DNA of 64,000 nt from Streptomyces canus (GTDB lineage Bacteria; Actinomycetota; Actinomycetes; Streptomycetales; Streptomycetaceae), in assembly GCF_030816965.1 (NCBI RefSeq), contig NZ_JAUSYQ010000002.1:9538001-9602000 (forward strand), read 5' to 3'. The translations under genes and the position numbers were made by a program. The notes under the pieces are model-generated. The model did no database searches. It had not been told where the DNA came from and saw only the letters and a list, made by a program, of their open reading frames with translations. Below, piece by piece: positions 63,031 through 64,000 of the stretch (position 1 is the stretch's first letter; every line of letters begins with the position of its first letter).

Positions 63031-64000
63031 CTACGAAGACGGGCTCGTCCAGCCGGCGGCCACATGCCCGAGGCGCACCCGCTGAGGATGGTCGCCCACC
63101 GGCACCGACACCGTCTTCTGCCCGGTCGCGAAGTCGATCGCGGTGACCTGGTCGGCACCGCTCTCCGAGACGACACAGCTCTTGCCGTCACCGCTGACGG
63201 TGGCCCAGTAGGGCTTCGAGGCGGGGACGAGCGGGCCCTCCTGGAGGGTGGTGCGGTTCACGACGGTCGCGTAGTCGTCCATGGTGCCCGCCACGCACAG
63301 CTTGCTGCCGTCCGGGCTCATCGAGATCCCGTGGTGGCGCGAGTCGTTGACCATGGTGGTGCGGTCGTCGCTGGTCGCGGGGTTCTTCGGCAGGGTCTTC
63401 GTCCGGGTGATCTTGTCGGTGGCGACGTCGTACTCGAAGAAGCCGTTGAAGAACGACACCTGGAAGTACAGCTTGGACTCGTCCGGCGAGAACACGGCGG
63501 GCCGGACGGCGTCCGAGTAGTCCGTGAGGCCGATCGCGTCCAGCTTGTCCCGCATGTCGATGGTCTTGACCTGCTTGTAGGTGGTCGCGTCCACCACCGT
63601 GATGTGCCGGTCACCCTTCGTCCAGTCCAGCCAGGGCGCGTCGGAGTCGGTGTTCACGTCACCGATCGCCATGTTCCAGAGGTACTTGCCGTCCTTGGTG
63701 AAGATGTTCTCGTGCGGCTTGTCACCGGTGGCGAAGGAGCCGAGTTGCTTGCCCGTGTCGATGTTCAGCACGTGCACGGTGTTCGCCGTGGAGGCCGACA
63801 CCGCGACGCGGGTGCCGTCGGGGGAGACCGCCATGTGGTCCGCGCGGTAACCCGACACCGGGAAGCGCCAGTTGATGCTCCCGGTGGCCAGGTCGATCGA
63901 CACCACGTCCGCGAAGCTCGGCCGCGAGACGACCACCGACTTGCCGTCCGGCGTGGAGTACATGTCGTCGGCGAACTGGTCGTGGCCTTCCCCGACGCTG
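63031..64000 (-). CDS. YncE/WD40-like beta-propeller protein (partial, runs off the window)
   Basis: Open to the right edge; 323 or more residues visible. Repeats of about 45 residues with the VSPDGTRVAVSASTANTVHV and MSPDGSKLCVAG type (sheet ends S-x-D-G/D-E) and a DxATGxx turn (IDLATGSINWRF, IDFATGQKTVSV) indicate a YVTN/YncE-type propeller. The start codon is outside the window, so a signal peptide cannot be assessed. Homologues are usually secreted or lipoproteins. Confidence 0.82.
   Translation of the reverse strand, partial: SVGEGHDQFADDMYSTPDGKSVVVSRPSFADVVSIDLATGSINWRFPVSGYRADHMAVSPDGTRVAVSASTANTVHVLNIDTGKQLGSFATGDKPHENIFTKDGKYLWNMAIGDVNTDSDAPWLDWTKGDRHITVVDATTYKQVKTIDMRDKLDAIGLTDYSDAVRPAVFSPDESKLYFQVSFFNGFFEYDVATDKITRTKTLPKNPATSDDRTTMVNDSRHHGISMSPDGSKLCVAGTMDDYATVVNRTTLQEGPLVPASKPYWATVSGDGKSCVVSESGADQVTAIDFATGQKTVSVPVGDHPQRVRLGHVAAGWTSPSS

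Noticed and set aside
1..64000. tRNA, rRNA, riboswitch or CRISPR features
   Set aside because: None was recognised by eye; a covariance-model search would be needed to exclude small RNAs.

Overview
The window is high-GC actinobacterial DNA, almost certainly a Streptomyces chromosome, probably an arm-proximal region. Indications are the very strong G/C bias at third codon positions, rare leucine TTA codons, a canonical CebR box, an SSI-type protease inhibitor, a streptogrisin-type protease, many SpoIIE/PP2C phosphatases, secreted polysaccharidases and a dense set of broken genes. No rRNA, tRNA or CRISPR array was recognised by eye.

Layout. 0-4.5 kb: a TetR gene divergent from a small redox operon (NTF2-like, flavoprotein, aldo/keto reductase), then a PhyH dioxygenase divergent from an AraC regulator. 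4.6-6.8 kb and 21.5-23.2 kb: two paralogues of an unusual membrane protein in which degenerate ECF sigma-like regions and a zinc anti-sigma motif are fused through one membrane helix to a ricin-type lectin domain. 6.8-11.3 kb: an ArsB/SLC13 transporter, a DUF4232 lipoprotein and a PAS/GAF/PP2C/kinase signalling protein. 11.5-17 kb: secreted GH2 and GH9 glycosidases, the GH9 gene under a CebR box. 17-21 kb: an orphan cytochrome b translationally coupled to an ECF41 sigma factor, a 2OG-Fe oxygenase and a Doc/Fic-type toxin-antitoxin pair. 23-32 kb: an FMN hydroxyacid oxidase, a hydrolase, an SSI inhibitor, a STAS protein, a heme-oxygenase-like diiron oxidase/MTQ2 methyltransferase/CDGSH operon, Ppx/GppA and an MFS pump.

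32.4-38.6 kb holds a compact NHLM/NHLP peptide-export operon (two ABC proteins, one with a C39 peptidase, plus an HlyD adaptor) next to a double-glycine precursor whose 48-residue core has no Cys and no basic or aromatic residue. This is the best candidate for an under-described system. 39-49.6 kb holds a thioesterase, a secreted serine protease with a long acidic Gly/Ala tail, two more PP2C proteins, a CBS protein, a methyltransferase and remnants of a class III lanthionine synthetase and a sugar nucleotidyltransferase. 49.6-51.6 kb is a glycosyltransferase.

51.9-61 kb is a decay zone. A methyltransferase and an MFS gene are each frame-disrupted at a copy of the same short GC-rich palindrome. 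The MFS gene is also split by about 4.9 kb carrying a nitrate/sulfonate-type ABC importer and an F420-type oxidoreductase. A coxE-xdhC-coxG remnant keeps only xdhC intact. The window closes with a secreted GH5 glycosidase and a partial YncE-like beta-propeller protein.

Themes: carbohydrate sensing and degradation (CebR, GH2, GH9, GH5, lectin fusions), partner-switching signalling (three PP2C proteins and one STAS protein), and recent gene loss. All functions come from motif recognition by eye; no database search was run.
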